Positions 10,291 to 22,248 of a DNA stretch of 64,000 bases are shown piece by piece; the stretch's first letter is position 1, and the number at the start of each line of letters is the position of its first letter. A program made the translations under genes and the position numbers. The DNA comes from Adiantum capillus-veneris (lineage: Eukaryota; Streptophyta; Polypodiopsida; Polypodiales; Pteridaceae). The stretch is from contig CM043944.1 of the NCBI GenBank assembly GCA_014529385.2, positions 58,456,268-58,520,267 of the forward strand, given 5' to 3'. Under the pieces are notes generated by a model, which saw nothing but the letters and a program-made list of their open reading frames with translations, was not told the DNA's origin and did no database searches.

Positions 10291-10880
10291 TTAGGTGTGG
10301 TAGATATGGGTATTTTGTACTTTTAAATTCTAACATATCATATTCTTTGTATGTTTTGAATATTGGTTGATGACTGGATGTGACCCCACACCATACGAGC
10401 GCGAGTATACGGGCTAAAAGGGCTTAAACACCCTTGTGGACGTTCTGAGTTATCTCTCCGGCTTGGTTAGTATTTAACTATACTCTCTTACATTTGTTGT
10501 ATTAAGCTAAAAATTATATTGTTTTGTAACTATATGTCTGTACTTACTAAAAGTCTTATTGTTTTCTTTTTTGCAAAATCCGACAGACACACGATTGGGA
10601 TGTGATGACACGTCAGATTAGCCAACATCAATCTAGCCATAGCTAGATAAGCTGTGTGTACATCAATTTTGTAACTATTGGTCAACGATGTTATTTTTTA
10701 ATGATGACAATTGTGTTGTAACCAGTACATTTTGGTCAAATCTTAACAATCAAATGATTTTGCCTATGATGTGTATAATTTTGTCAATTCACTTTTTTCA
10801 ATATACTTTTGTCAGTTCTGCATCTTTATTTTGAAAATTTTATGTTCAATATGGTTGATGGGGTGACAGGGCAATGAATG
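10291..10880 (+). other. CACTA copy 1: 3' exons and 3' non-coding end
   Basis: Two short exon relics are visible by comparison with copy 2: CGAGCGCGAGTATACGG near 10398 and AATCCGACAGACAC near 10579. The 3' non-coding tract at 10690-10850 (GATGACAATTGTGTTGTAAC to CTTTATTTTG) aligns with 38750-38868, which is the part of copy 2 beyond the Tat insertion. A short inverted repeat GGTGACA…TGTCACC lies at 10862-10890, but I cannot call it a terminal repeat. Confidence 0.6.
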
Positions 10881-12170
10881 TCGTGTCACCAAAATGTTTT
10901 ATTCTTGGGCACCGCTATATGCGTTGCTATATAGCAATGCAAATAGCAACATTCTCTTTGCAACATATTTAGCGATGCTTATAGTGACGCCGGGAAAAAG
11001 AATATCCCTGTGTATTTTTGTCACTACAACCGTCCCAAGTGTGAAGGACCTCTTGGAGTATATGGATATGGAAAACCTAGTTCAATCATATGGTATGATT
11101 TACCTTTTGTACTATTTTTGGGTGAAAGAGAAAAAATATGCAAGTAAATGAAAATGATATAGTGAAAAGTGACTTAAGGAGTAGAAACTGGTGATTTGTA
11201 TTTTCACAAGGGTGGGGGTAGAAATGTGGCGGTGACTTGTGTAAAATAATAAATGTTATGAGATTAGAGAATGTACATATTAGCATCACAAAAATATTAT
11301 GTGATGTACAAGGATGAAAGAAGACGTACATAGGTCTAATGAAACACACACCTAGGTGCACATATTCACAAAATTATCATGGCCAATAATTAATAGATTG
11401 CAATAGTACAAGTTCATGTACAACTAGTGGTGGGACTCCCATAGCCTCCGATGCCCCTAGCGGTATAGGGAGCAAGAAAATAGAAGTAGATCAAATGCTA
11501 AACATAAAGATCATCTATAAATTTTTGTGCTTTTGTAAATACAATGTTCAAGCTCTTTCTTGTGCCCATGTTGGACAAACCCTACAATGTGTGAATTACT
11601 TAAAAAGACATTTGTGACAATAAATAGATCAATCATAGAAGTGTGGTGGGCTTGGTTTTGTGAAATCTCATTTTTGTCCCTCATGTTCTCAAAGTGTTAG
11701 GCACTCATCTAGTAGTCCCAAGTCCAAGTAACACATGTGTGGACCAGAAAGGGGGCATTGGTATTTTGTCATTGTCTAACAAGTGAGAGAACAAAGTGCT
11801 ACAAATTTCTTGAAAGGTAGTATGAAAGGTGACGCCTTCAAGGCGGCATGATTTGGGGTGGTCTATTGATTTGTGTACACGGGCTTTAGACATACTTTGT
11901 AAGTAGTTGAATAAGGGACATCCAAAAACTACACACATCCATGCACGCGATCATTCAAATCCATTGGAGACAGTATTGAGAGATAGAAAGAAATAGTTAT
12001 AGCTTATTACACCAAAATTCTCGAAGAAATCCTAAGTTTGTGTGATGCCACATAACTTTTTAAAGCTACTTCTATCCTATGTCTTCACTTGGGGGTGGTC
12101 AAAGCAACCTCTAGACTAAAGAGGACAACGAATCTTGCTACAACCATTTGTTGAGCTATATATAGAGATA
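10881..12170. other. No gene recognised
   Basis: I see no coding domain, RNA gene or clear repeat unit. A local cluster GCTATATGCGTTGCTATATAG near 10915 is partly self-complementary. At 12149-12175 the sequence TGTTGAGCTATATATAGAG is an inverted partial copy of the end of the neighbouring LTR (12300-12330). Confidence 0.4.
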
Positions 12171-12175
12171 TTATA

Positions 12176-12330
12176 TGTTGAACCAAAGGGAGAGAGTATA
12201 GGTGGACGAGAAGAGAGAGAGGAAACACCATCATATGCGAACCCCAAAGTGTGTCTACTGATCACACAAGATAAGTTTATATAGAGGGGACGAGGATGCT
12301 ATATATAGAGATACTATATATAGCTCAACA
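12176..12330 (-). repeat. Isolated copia-type LTR with 3' interior edge
   Basis: A 155-bp sequence beginning TGTTGAACC and ending GCTCAACA. On the minus strand it is preceded by a polypurine-rich edge (GAGTGGGGA) and by a 3' leader (12331-12400) similar to the 3' edge of the old copia element at 41465-41526 (GGGTTTTTCC, GGGTTTTTTCATCCA, GAGTGG.G). I infer a minus-strand relative of that copia family. I found no pol sequence or second LTR nearby, so it is a remnant. Confidence 0.6.
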
Positions 12331-13585
12331 TCCCCACTCAAATGAAGGTCCCTAATTGTGGATGAAAAAACCCTTGGGGGCTCAAGGAAAAACCCACAGC
12401 TCTATATATACCCATCATTATATTAAAATATTTTAAGTATACATTTACAATGTTCAAAGGAGCTACATCACTCTTGTTTAACAATGTGCCCTTTCAAGGG
12501 TCTTTACTTTTAAATTGAATTGATGCAGATTCTTCAATATCTTTGAAAACCTTCAATATCTTTGAGCAGCTTGAATATCTTTGCACCTCTATATACAATG
12601 CTTGATGTGACTTTCATCCTATAAACAATATCAACTCAAGAAACATATCGAGACGTGAAGGTTAGAAATAACCACATCACATTGTCCTTAGAGATGGTTT
12701 GCGATGCCGTTCTAGAGACGACATAGAAACAAAAGTAACAATGATGCGATCACATATACAGATGACATAGAAACAAACATAATATCAATGTAATCACATG
12801 TGCACACATATATACTAAGACGGCATATAAAAGATTACTTGTATGCTTGTAAGAAGAAAAATGCATTCCATAACATAAGGTTGACGAGATGATAACTCTC
12901 ACGAGACGATAGATTTATAGTGGCTGACGAGAAGATAGAGTTCCAATAGCCATACGAGACGATAGGTGTTCAATTGCCAAACAAGACAATAGATTTTCAG
13001 CTATGCCGATCCATCAACATCATTCATTTATGAGAGGACAAAACTTCAATGTATAAGTCTTTTTCCATGTCAAAAGGCTTCATGTTGTCCATAACACACG
13101 GCGACAAGAAGAAATCCTTTTAGCCATACGAGAAGGCTTTGACAACATAATTTGAACGTGTTTCCATACCGTAAACATGGCATTGGACATTCCTTTGCAT
13201 ATCATTAACAATCTATAGCCATGATCTTGAGACGTATTTCATCTGCATCAAAGCCAAATAGACGAAAGATCAATATCAAGAACACTAATTGTGACAATGC
13301 CAATGATGAGCACAACATATTCATATCTCATTTTGACCAAACGAGTAACGAGCTTGCCAATGAAGTAAGGTTGGAACTTGGAAGAAAATACGTTGTCAAA
13401 AATAGACCGACATATACAACCACAAATGTATACACCCGAAATGTGTTGTTAAAAACGGTAGTGTGGCCAAGAATAGAGAACCTCAAGCTAGTTTTATAAC
13501 GCACACTACAAATCAATAATCGATGCACACTTTCGAAGCAAGTCTGCAATGGCCTAAGAAGAAATCCTGGGTGCGCTAAAAGCTG
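12331..13585. other. AT-rich stretch with short tandem repeats, no gene
   Basis: After the copia 3' edge there is AT-rich DNA. About 12705-12800 holds two copies of a roughly 60-bp unit (ACGACATAGAAACAAAAGTAAC / ATGACATAGAAACAAACATAA, each followed by a GATCACAT or AATCACAT). About 12890-13000 has four irregular repeats built on ACGAGACGATAG, 35-40 bp apart. An open frame at 13221-13499 has no recognisable domain. Confidence 0.45.
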
Positions 13586-14259
13586 AAAGGTATGGAAGTT
13601 TAAATTTGGAAGGTCTTGCAGATCCCAGACAGACAGGGTAGGTATGCAGAAGTGTCTAGAGTTTTCGTCAGTGGATAGGTGCCAAGAGTTCAAGATGAAG
13701 AGCATGCTCATCCTTTTGGATCATCAATCAGAGCTAGAATGTGCAAGTTATGGACACTGCAATGGAAGATTTTTCGAGGGTCGGGTATGTGTCAACCTGG
13801 TAAAATTGGAAGGCCCATTATCTCAAAGTTTTTTAGGCCTTGACCTAGTTCTAGAAGGGATCACATCACATGAAGCTAGTAGAAAGTCACATCTCGTCCA
13901 TCAGAGTTGCCGGTGGCAAGATATGCCAAGTGAAACTGTGTTGCAATCACCAACTAGATGGTGTCCATTTTTTGGCCCATTTTTTGCAGCCTCAGGTTAG
14001 GGTCTTGGAAAGTCAAAGTGTGGTGGGATCAAAGTCAGAGCAGAGTCCACAACACCAACTCGAATTGTGGCTTTATGGATGAGAACCAGATTGTAGGGCA
14101 TCAAAGTAGGATGAAAAAAATTGAGTTTTAGAGTTTTGTGTTCAATTACAAGGGAGCTTTGGAGGGACAAACTGAGGGGAGAATGCCACATGGACAAGAG
14201 ATTATCCCACATGTGGGATGGCGGGGCACGGTTCCATGACATATGAGGTAGAGTGTGAG
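13586..14259 (+). repeat. Left LTR copy of a decayed Tat-type gypsy element
   Basis: This stretch aligns by eye with 17203-17883 (for example GGTATGGAAGTTTAAAT, CTTTTGGATCATCAATCA, CTTGGAAAGTCAAAGTGT and the closing TTCCATGACATATGAGGTAG). The copies flank integrase and RNase H relics, so I read them as LTRs. They differ at many sites with indels, so the insertion is old. The left copy breaks off at 14259, and the right copy appears to run on toward 18.7 kb. Confidence 0.7.
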
Positions 14260-14622
14260 ACCCGATTGCAGCGGTAGTAGGTAATGTAGCGGTAGGTAGT
14301 AGGTAGTGGCGGGTAGTTGTAGGTGCTTCCATCCTCAAGCTATAACAACCAATGTCATCCATGAAACCTTGATGAATCTACCCAGGTAGGGACCAAACAC
14401 CCCATTCATCCAATCCTAAAAGGTGGAATAGGCATTTGCCAACCCAAATGGAATCCTGTGGTAGGCAAAAAATCCCCATGGAGTTAAAAAATGTTTGGGG
14501 CCAACGGCCCATGAAAACACACCCACGAAGATGGCCACATCATCAATTGTGAGCCGCCACCCAAGGGAATTTCCCAAATGGTGGCACCTATTGCTACCTG
14601 CCACTACCTATTGCTGCCATGA
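14260..14622 (-). pseudogene. gypsy reverse transcriptase fragment, inverted
   Basis: On the minus strand the readable RT pieces are FLTPWGFFAYHRIPFGLANAYSTF (14416-14490), a TAG or TGA-interrupted DWMNGVFGPYLGRFIKV, and MDDIGCYS (14340-14362), the counterpart of the catalytic (Y/F)xDD block. The flanking RNase H and integrase of the same element are on the plus strand. The fragment sits between GGTAG-rich repeats that are inverted relative to each other (14272-14325 and 14590-14620), which suggests this block was flipped. Confidence 0.75.
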
Positions 14623-14747
14623 GTGTAGGTAATGTAGCTATTGGATCGGTGTTGTTGCAAAAGGTGGGGAGGAGCTACAATTTCATCGACTTTGAAAGCA
14701 GTGTGATAATTCCTATAGAGGTGACCTAAATCAAAGAGAAGCAGTGG

Positions 14748-15420
14748 ATGATGGCATTGGTTTTTGCTTGGAGGAATTTCAAAGTGCATCTCATTGTGCG
14801 TAAGTTCTATGTGTTGATGGCTAACAATATATTTCCTGAAGTGGTACTGCACTTAAAGCCAGTAAAGTGGATTATGAAGTGGGTGATAGAGTTACAGGAG
14901 TTCAAGCTCAAGCTTAAGATCAACCACGCTAGTCAGTCTCACCTAGCAGATATCTTGGTTAGTAATGTTGTTGATCTACCAATTTATCCAAGGGTGGTAC
15001 AAGATGAAGCCAAAGAGGAGCGAGACTTGGAGGAAGAATTTACCATGTGGTTTGATGGTGCATATAGAAGGGTGATGCAGAAAGAAGGAGGAGTTGTGGT
15101 GATACAAGATCAACACAAAAAAGTGATTTTTTCAAAGGCTTATGATTTGGAGGACGTCCACAACAATAATGAAGCAGCATACCGTACCCTCCATTTAGGT
15201 TTGAGGCAATGCATGAAGTTGGGTATCTCCAGGTTGATAATGAAAGGTGAAGAATTGTTGGTCATCAAGAACTTGTTGGGCTAATGGAAGGTAAAGTGGG
15301 ACTCCTTGAAGCATTGGTTTTTTTCCGTTAAGAAGCCCTTTGAGGAGATCTAATTTAATCATGTCAAGAGAGACCAAAATCAAGAGGTGGACCAACTGGC
15401 AAGTAGCTGGATACAAGTAC
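14748..15420 (+). pseudogene. gypsy (Tat-type) RNase H region
   Basis: The first part (WIMKWVIELQEFKLKLKINH…HLADILV) is the end of the RT-linked RNase H. The second begins FTMWFDGAYRRVMQKEGGVV and continues NNNEAAYRTLHLGLRQCMKL, the pattern of the extra archaeal-like RNase H found only in Tat-type plant gypsy elements. It closely resembles 31.5-31.8 kb of the intact-order Tat element (FFDGAYKRTMDQ, NNEAEYAALILGLEQC). A TAA at 15282-15284 ends the open frame, and recognisable sequence continues with stops to about 15420 (DQNQEVDQLASS). Confidence 0.82.
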
Positions 15421-15589
15421 ATGTTGCACGTCTATATGTGGCCCCAATCACTTATGAAAGTAGGCAATCATTGAAGGCGGTATAAGTTTTTTTGAGCATG
15501 GGACAATGTTTTGAGGGTCTATCCAGTTTGAAAAAGAGAATAATAGTGCGAAAAGCTTCCATGTTTACAGGTGAAGACCTGAAGACATA

Positions 15590-16757
15590 TGATAGAGACG
15601 ACGTGTTGAGGAAGGTCCTCTAAAAAGAAGAGATTGGCTTGGTGCTGGAGCAATTCCATGAGAAGATCAAACATCATGGAAAAGATCAAGTGTTGTTTTG
15701 AGTATTAAAAGCTGGTATCTGGTGGCCTTTTATAGTGAAGGATGTGCACTATTGGTGCAAGACCTGCCAAAAGTGTCAGACCATGGGTGAGAGACAGATG
15801 GTAGCCGAGTCTCAGGGAGCCATCATCGCTTAAAATGATTTTCAGAAGTGGGTTTTGAATGCCATTGGTCCACTCCCTAAGTGTATAAGTGGTAAGAAGT
15901 ATGTTGTGGTAGCAATTAACTACCTCACTAGGTGGGTCGAGGCCAAATCTATGAAGGAGGTAAATTCAGAGGTCGTGGCCCATTTTGTCTTTGACAAGTT
16001 TTATTTCCATTTTGGAGCACCGTGAGTACTCATTTTGGATAGAGGCCAAGGATTTTTAGAAGCAAGATTATGCATGCATTAGTAGAAAGACTAGGCATTC
16101 AACATCGAAATTATTTGCCATGTCATCCATAATGAAATGGTCTTGTGGAGAGTGCCAATGGGTAGATTCTCAAGATGTTGAAAAAGTATGTAAATAACCA
16201 AGAAATAGAGAGGAGGTGAATCTAGAGAAATGATTATGGGTGTACAGGTTGTCCTACAAAGTGGCAACTAGAATTACTCCCTTCGAGTTGGTCTATGGTA
16301 AGGAGGCACGACTGCCAGTGCATGCACAGCTAGGTGCTTTGAAAGGTATTTGACATATCAATGACACTCCACAGGAGGTCTTATAGGATCAAGTTGTTAG
16401 CCTTAAAGCATTGCAAATGGATAGAGAAGCAGCAACGGACTACTATGTGAAGTAGCGAAAAAAAAGTGGCGAAGTTCAATCAGAGTCTCCTAGACAAGAA
16501 GATAGAAGAAGGAGACTTGGTGAGATGAAGTATGAGAGATACTTGGACTTTACCTTTCAAAAGAAATTCAAGAAGAAGTGGATGGATCTGTACAAGGTAC
16601 AAAAGGACTTGTTCCATGGGACGTATCAGCTGGTGAGAGCTAATGGTAAGCTTCTCAAGCGCAAGGTGAATGGTGTGCCGCTCAAGCTGTACTTTGATGG
16701 AGAGGTGGTTCCTGATGTGCATCAAACTATAGCCAAGAGGGGTGGGAAACCCACCTA
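15590..16757 (+). pseudogene. gypsy (Tat-type) integrase, decayed
   Basis: Readable pieces in order are CKTCQKCQ (zinc finger, about 15760), WVLNAIGPLP (the first catalytic Asp replaced by Asn), KKYVVVAINYLTRWVEA, LDRGQGF (second Asp retained), a scrambled third-residue region, then RITPFELVYGKEARLPVHAQL (about 16270) and, after frameshifts, a closing segment KKKWMDLYKVQKDLFHGTYQLVRANGKLLKRKVNG (C-terminal domain, 16525-16757). At least six stops or shifts are present. The order after the RNase H fits the Tat plan. Confidence 0.8.
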
Positions 16758-17202
16758 GAAGTATGCAATGTGTGGCGGAGATGAAGTTTTGTACATAGCC
16801 TCTACATATAGTTGAGGTTATGTGAGTGTTGTTGGTTGTCGGTTTGGTGTGGTAGCTTTTAAAATTATGTATATGTACTTTTGGTCCAACATAAATGTTT
16901 GACAAGGGGGTTAGGGAATGATGGTACATACAAAGTTGGTCAAAGTTTAAAGTGATGCCAAGAAGTGCTAAGGATGTAGACACGTGCAAGACAGAAGTCT
17001 AGAATAGGTACAAAGGTCCTCGGTAGGCAAAGGACAGTGGGAATGTGTGCATGATACAGTAGTAATGTAAAAAAAGCTCCAAAAGAGTTAATTGGGATGA
17101 TGGGTCCATATGTGTGTAGTGTCAATGTTGTAGCTTTCAATTTAGTGCTTAGGATGCTCTAGGAACCAGTCTAAAAAAATCCTCAAACAGAGCTATGGGG
17201 TT
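16758..17202. other. 3' untranslated interior of the decayed gypsy element
   Basis: Between the last integrase codons and the right LTR copy there is no coding signal. I do not see a clean polypurine tract; GACAAGGGGGTTAGGGAATG at 16901-16920 is the nearest candidate. Confidence 0.4.
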
Positions 17203-18778
17203 AAAGGTATGGAAGTTTAAATTTTGATGGTCTTGCATATCCCCAGTAGACAAGGCAGATAAGGACAGGCGGCCAAAGTTGGAGTCAATGGATAGGTGAG
17301 AAACGTTCAAGATATGGAGCATGCCAGCTTTTGGATCATCAATCAAAGCTAGAATGTGCAAGTTATGCCAAGTGAAATATTTGCTAGGGGTCAGGTATGT
17401 GCCAACTTGGGCGCATTGGAAGGCAAGTCATTTGGAAATTTTTTGGGCCTTGACATGGTTCTAGAATGTAGAGCACATCACAGAAGTTAGTAGAAAGTGA
17501 CCGCTCAATTATCAGAGTTGTAGGTGGCCAGATATGCCAAGTGAAGCTATGTGGTGGTCACCAACAAGATGTTGTCCACCGATGTTTTTTGCCCGTTTTT
17601 AGCGGCCTCATTGAGGGGTCTTGGAAAGTCAAAGTGTAGCGGGATCAAGGCAGAGTGGATTGAAAAACACCAACTCTAATTGTGTCTATATAGAGTATGG
17701 ATTGGACCTATGAGAGCTAGATTGCAGAGCATCAAATTAGGATGATAAAAATTGAGTTTTTAGAGTTTTGTCCAAGGGAGGTTTGGAGGGCCGAATCCGA
17801 GAGAGAATGCCATATGGACAAGAGATTATCCCACATACCAGATGGTTGGGCATGGTTCCATGACATATGAGGTAGAGCATGAGCTATCTATAAGGTGTAA
17901 GTGGGAGAGATGAGGAGCTATTTGGTGGCCATAATGGAGCTCTATCGGGCATTGTTTGCGCTACACGGCTGTGGGTCTTTGGCAGCGATTTTGGTCATGG
18001 ATGTCGATGGTGGGTAGGGGGTGCTGACGGCCATTGGGCAATGCCCTTGGACATCGGTTCATAGGTGATGATGTGGAAGTCTTGATGATGGGAGGTTTTC
18101 CATGGGCTCTTGGCCCCAAAAGTTATTGAAGGCAAATGGCACGACGCACTAGTGCCCCCCCTCCTTGAAATTCAGAGAAGTTGAAATGAGAAAGAAAGTG
18201 TGGAGAAGTTGATCGAAAGGCATAAGCCTTGTACAAATTGGCAAAAAATTAACGCAAGAGGACCAATAGAATTCGAGTTTTCAAAAAGGGCGGGTCTCCT
18301 CTATGAAACCCCTTTTTTACTCATTTTAAGGGCCTTTTTTCCTTTTTTTGAACAATGTGGTGCCAAAAGACCAAGAGGGAAGCCATTTGTGGCATAGTAA
18401 TGCTTATATATGCTCCTTGCTAAGAAATTTGAAGCCGTCCCTCCATTCTCTGGTCTCTTTTCCTCCTTCCCCTCTCTTTTCACCGACTCTTTGCGTTGGT
18501 GTCAGTGATCGTGGAGGTGTGTACTTGCGGCCCGCTCTGTGGTGCAAACGGATTGAAAATTGAGTTTTGGTGTGCGTCGAGTGTGTGGGAATAAGCATTG
18601 GTAGTGTGTGTGAGCTGAATGGTGGTTTTACTAAGCGTGTGTGAGTTGAGAGATGTGCAGACGGTGGTTTCTGAGAGTATAGGGGTGTTGTAAGTGCCCT
18701 GAGCTATAGAGAGGCGATCTGTTTCTGTTTTGGATGTGTTGCATACACAATTATATTTTTTGTTGTATCTGTGATTCA
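17203..18778 (+). repeat. Right LTR copy of the decayed Tat-type gypsy element
   Basis: The part 17203-17883 aligns with 13586-14259. Beyond that there is no left counterpart, but the sequence looks like LTR promoter and transcribed region: a TATA-like CTTATATATG at 18401-18410 followed by pyrimidine-rich sequence. I place the end loosely before 18780. The left LTR would then be truncated by the rearrangement that also moved the RT block. Confidence 0.55.
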
Positions 18779-18957
18779 AATCTAAACAAAATCCAAATAG
18801 ATCAAAATTGCAAAAAGAAATTTAATTTATTAAAAATATTAAAAAAATAAAAAAATCTATTCTTTTGGAAAAGTTGAAATTTTTTTGGGCACCCCAAACT
18901 TTGCTATACTGAATTTCCAAGACCGTTGAGCGATAACAAGAAAAAGTATAGCACACA

Positions 18958-19240
18958 TTTTTGGAGCCAAAATTTATGAATTTTGGCTATTTTTAGAGTA
19001 TTTTTTATAATGAAAATTTTTGCCCTAGGGTCTATATTTGCGTCACAGGTGTCGTTCCACTCGTATCACCGGGATAAGGACACTAGCAAAACCTTTCACC
19101 AACATTTCATAAATTTTTGGAGCCAAAATTTATGAATTTTGGCTATTTTTAGTGTATTTTTTACTATACACATTTTTGCCTCGGGGTTATCATTTGCTTC
19201 ATGGGTGTTGTTCCACGCATATCGCCGAGATAAGGACGTT
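18958..19240. repeat. Two-copy tandem duplication, 156-bp period
   Basis: TTTTTGGAGCCAAAATTTAT followed by GAATTTTGGCTATTTTTAG starts at 18958 and again at 19114. The two copies then run in parallel, including GT(C/G)TTGTTCCAC or similar and (C/G)GATAAGGAC, to about 19240. The DNA around it (18780-19400) is AT-rich with no gene. A (TG)n tract follows at 19402-19422. Confidence 0.75.
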
Positions 19241-19623
19241 GAAAATCTATCTAATTTTTTGACCCGATGAGCTATGTTCCACTTTGAGCAAGTGCCTAGA
19301 TCTCTAGTAATTTTAATTATACTAGACCGACGCCAAGCATAAGCGTGTGAGTAGCCACTACTTTCAAAATTTGAAATTTGAAATGACCTAACCTAACCTT
19401 ATCTGTGTGTGTGTGTGTGTATGTCACCACTTTTGGGAGTTTTTCCTCTCTTTCTCTCTCCTATTTTCTTGCACAGAACCTGCTCCACAGAGAGAGCTCC
19501 ATCACCCTCTATCTCTTCTTGCACACACAATGTCAACGCCATTGTCGCCTCCTCTCTCTCTTCCAACAACATCTTCGTCCTCACCTATCACCATCGATTT
19601 TTCCATAGATATGGCAATTTCAG

Positions 19624-19764
19624 TGATGGAGCTATATATGGCTTACTCTACTCAACTTGGTCTCACCTATATATTTGTATCTTGTCCTCAATATGAATCA
19701 ATCTTTGGGAGCGTACATGGTGTGTCTCTTGTCCTGTCTCTCTCTTTCTCTCTGCATCTCAACA
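19624..19764 (+). repeat. 5' LTR of the old copia element
   Basis: It starts TGATGGAGCTATATATGG and ends GCATCTCAACA, 141 bp. The third base differs from the TGTTGG start of the 3' LTR. A TATATATGG lies near its start, and CCTATATATTTG (19668) is a possible TATA element. Confidence 0.88.
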
Positions 19765-19782
19765 TGGTATTAGAGCGGTAAC
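19765..19782 (+). other. Primer-binding site (tRNA-iMet type), old copia
   Basis: TGGTATTAGAGCGGTAAC lies directly after the LTR. The first 12 bases match the usual TGGTATCAGAGC with one change, which fixes the LTR end and the plus orientation. Confidence 0.88.
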
Positions 19783-20559
19783 AATCATGCGACGATTCAA
19801 TTCATGGTGACAAAACAAAGTATATGTCTGCGATACGCATGTAAGATTTAGAATTGCTACAGATCTTATTTTTTAGGATTGATTCTGGCTCATGATTCTG
19901 GCTCATTGTGGTTGTTTTGTGTTAAGAAGAATATGATTAGTGTTTTGTGTGGTTTTTATTGGTAATCTATATAATGAATCGTTGATTATGTTTTCTTGTT
20001 AATTTGTCTTTTGACACCCTGAGCGTGTCTCAATTTTTGGGGGTCTTCTGCTCAAACTTTAGAGAAACTTCTTCTTCTCCTCAAGCTCTTCGATTTGAAT
20101 TCTAGCTTTGCATCAATCAAAGTTCGCAGTAGAAAGTTATCCATTTTTTACTACAATCCAGCTTGTCGTAGGTTTCGTCCTCGTGCGTCTTCGTGATGCG
20201 TTTGCAATCATTTTTCTAATTTTGGTGTCAACTTTTCTTCACAAATTTAGCTTTTTGCTATTCATATTGCAGACGTCAATCTTGAGTCTCACGTCCCGTC
20301 TCAAGTCACTCTATTTTGAGGACATTTTATTATTAACGTCTCCTTTTCCCCATTTTTTGGATGACATCGCTCATATATTTTGACGTTTATTGAGCATCCT
20401 TCTTGCGTTTGTCATTGAAAAAACATAGTTTTCATATTTCTCTCGTCCTCAATTGTAGCCTTCACCATATATAGTGTGAAAATTCTGCGATCTTATCTTA
20501 TACGTCTTCTCACAACCAGATATGCCTATGACTATTCTCTTATGGCCAACATTCTATTC

Positions 20560-21840
20560 CTCTTTTCCAAGGCCAAGGATTTCCAGGTTGGAAAGCAAAG
20601 ATTTTGTTAATTGCTGAAAGCAATAAACTCTCTGATATTGTCCTTGGAAATTGTTTATGTCCACCTCAACCTATTGATATAGATAATGACAACGTGCTTA
20701 TCACTGAAGGACCTATATTTGAAGATTGGCATGTTGTGCATACGGATTGGCAATGACGTGATAAAGCAACTCGTAAGTATATTCTTTTTGCTCTTACTGA
20801 TTCCCTTTTGCTTGATGTGTATGAACTGCCTACTTCCCACGATGTATGGAAGTACCTTATTACAAAATTTCACAAGAAATCTATTACAGAAATACTTTAT
20901 TTGAGAGGTTTTCTTAACAAGTTACAATATGAAGTTGGTACTACCATGACATGATATATTGAGTCTTTCAAATCCATTATTAATCAACTTACTGCTTCCG
21001 GTGATCCTGTTCCACAAAAACAATTGATTACACTTCTCCTTGACACGATGGAGGACTCTTCTTATGATAACATTGTTACCATTCTTTCTAATAAAGATGG
21101 TCTCCATTTCGACGAAGCCCGTGTATTTAGTTGAATACTCTCATTGTCAAGAACGAGGTAATGCTGGTCATGATACAACTATGATTTCACAAGAGAAGAA
21201 TGAGTGACAACAGATGGAACGATGCTTGAAGGCGTCCATTTTAACAAGGAAACCGCAGTGGTGGGCGTCGCGGTAATATTTTCTCTCATGTCAAGGTCCC
21301 TAATAAGAAATGTTCTTATTGCAACAGAAATGGCCATACTGAAGATGATTGTTGGACACGTCAATATGATGAAGAACACAATATTACCACTAAGCAATCA
21401 CGTTTTTTTAGAGATTTTTCTTCTTCTTGTGAATATTGTGGATGCTCTCATCATCCCACTCATATGTGCTATAAGCGTCAATTTGACACAAATTGTAATA
21501 GATCATATGCTACTGAACATCAAAACAATATTGTACCAGAAACAAGCTGCATCCTATGTTCAGTTTCTCCACATAGAATACTTCTTGTACATGATGGATC
21601 ACTTTTTATTGTTGATTCTGGCGCTACAAGAAATATGACATATCAGTCTAAGTGGCTCCATAACTACCATCCACTAAGAGCTCAACGTGTTATTTATCTT
21701 GCTGATGATACGACTTGTCAAGTAAAGGGTATTAGATATTTATATCTTGGTATCTTATCTTCTTCTACTCGAAATCTGCGAGGAGTATTACACTTACCAT
21801 ATCTTCAATAAAATGTTCTTTTAGTTGCTAGAGCTAAAAA
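20560..21840 (+). pseudogene. copia gag and protease (old element)
   Basis: Gag pieces in one main frame are KYILFALTDSLLLDVYELPT, HDVWKYLITKFHKKSITEIL and LRGFLNKLQYEVGTTMT (20770-20955), then YIESFKSIINQLTASGDP and KQLITLLLDTMEDSSYDN, the UBN2-type gag fold. Two C-x2-C-x4-H-x4-C zinc knuckles follow (CSYCNRNGHTEDDC near 21315 and CEYCGCSHHPTHMC near 21433), then the protease motif LFIVDSGATRNMT (about 21602-21640) and RGVLHLPYLQ. Stops include the TGA near 20955 and the TAA at 21809-21811. The coding sequence ends close to 21840, where simple-repeat DNA starts. Integrase is absent. Confidence 0.83.
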
Positions 21841-21924
21841 AAATAACTGAAAGTGTCCGAAAACTTAGATCTCAGATCTGAGTTTTTGACATGCGTTGAA
21901 GCAAGCAAGGTAACGCTCTCCCTC

Positions 21925-22150
21925 TCTCTCACTCTTTCTTCTCCACACACACACACACACACACACACGCACGAGGAGAGGAAGGAGAGCGAGGTATGCT
22001 CCTTCCCTCTCCTCACTCTCATGTTCCCTTCCCCTCTTTCTCTCTCCCTCTCTCTCACACACATACACACACACACACACACATGAGGAGAGGAAGGAGA
22101 GCCAGGTATGCTCCTTCCCTCTCCTCACTCTCATGGTCCCTTCCCCTCTT

Positions 22151-22248
<98 letters not shown>

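Larger units (their letters stand above)
585..10850 (+). mobile_element. CACTA (En/Spm) transposon, copy 1, decayed and interrupted
   Basis: A plus-strand CACTA-type DNA transposon recognised from the order of its coding segments: a TNP2 transposase piece (585-903), more TNP2 (about 6320-6504), DUF4218-like (6593-7030), DUF4216-like (7560-7870), a short C-terminal segment (7960-8278) and a Transposase_24-like second gene (about 9290-10280). The same order occurs in copy 2 at 24.2-28.2 kb, and the two copies can be aligned by eye through much of their length, including the 3' non-coding part (10620-10850 against 28200-28245 plus 38700-38870). A copia element at 904-6262 splits the transposase gene. 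I could not find clean CACTA terminal inverted repeats, so both ends are approximate. All coding parts contain stops, so the copy is dead. Confidence 0.75.

Noticed and set aside
10894-11151. 85-codon plus-strand open frame after CACTA copy 1
   Set aside because: No recognisable domain, low-complexity hydrophobic composition and no homologous reading in copy 2.
16480-16989. 169-codon minus-strand open frame
   Set aside because: It lies opposite the decayed plus-strand integrase, whose C-terminal domain is recognisable, and shows no domain itself.
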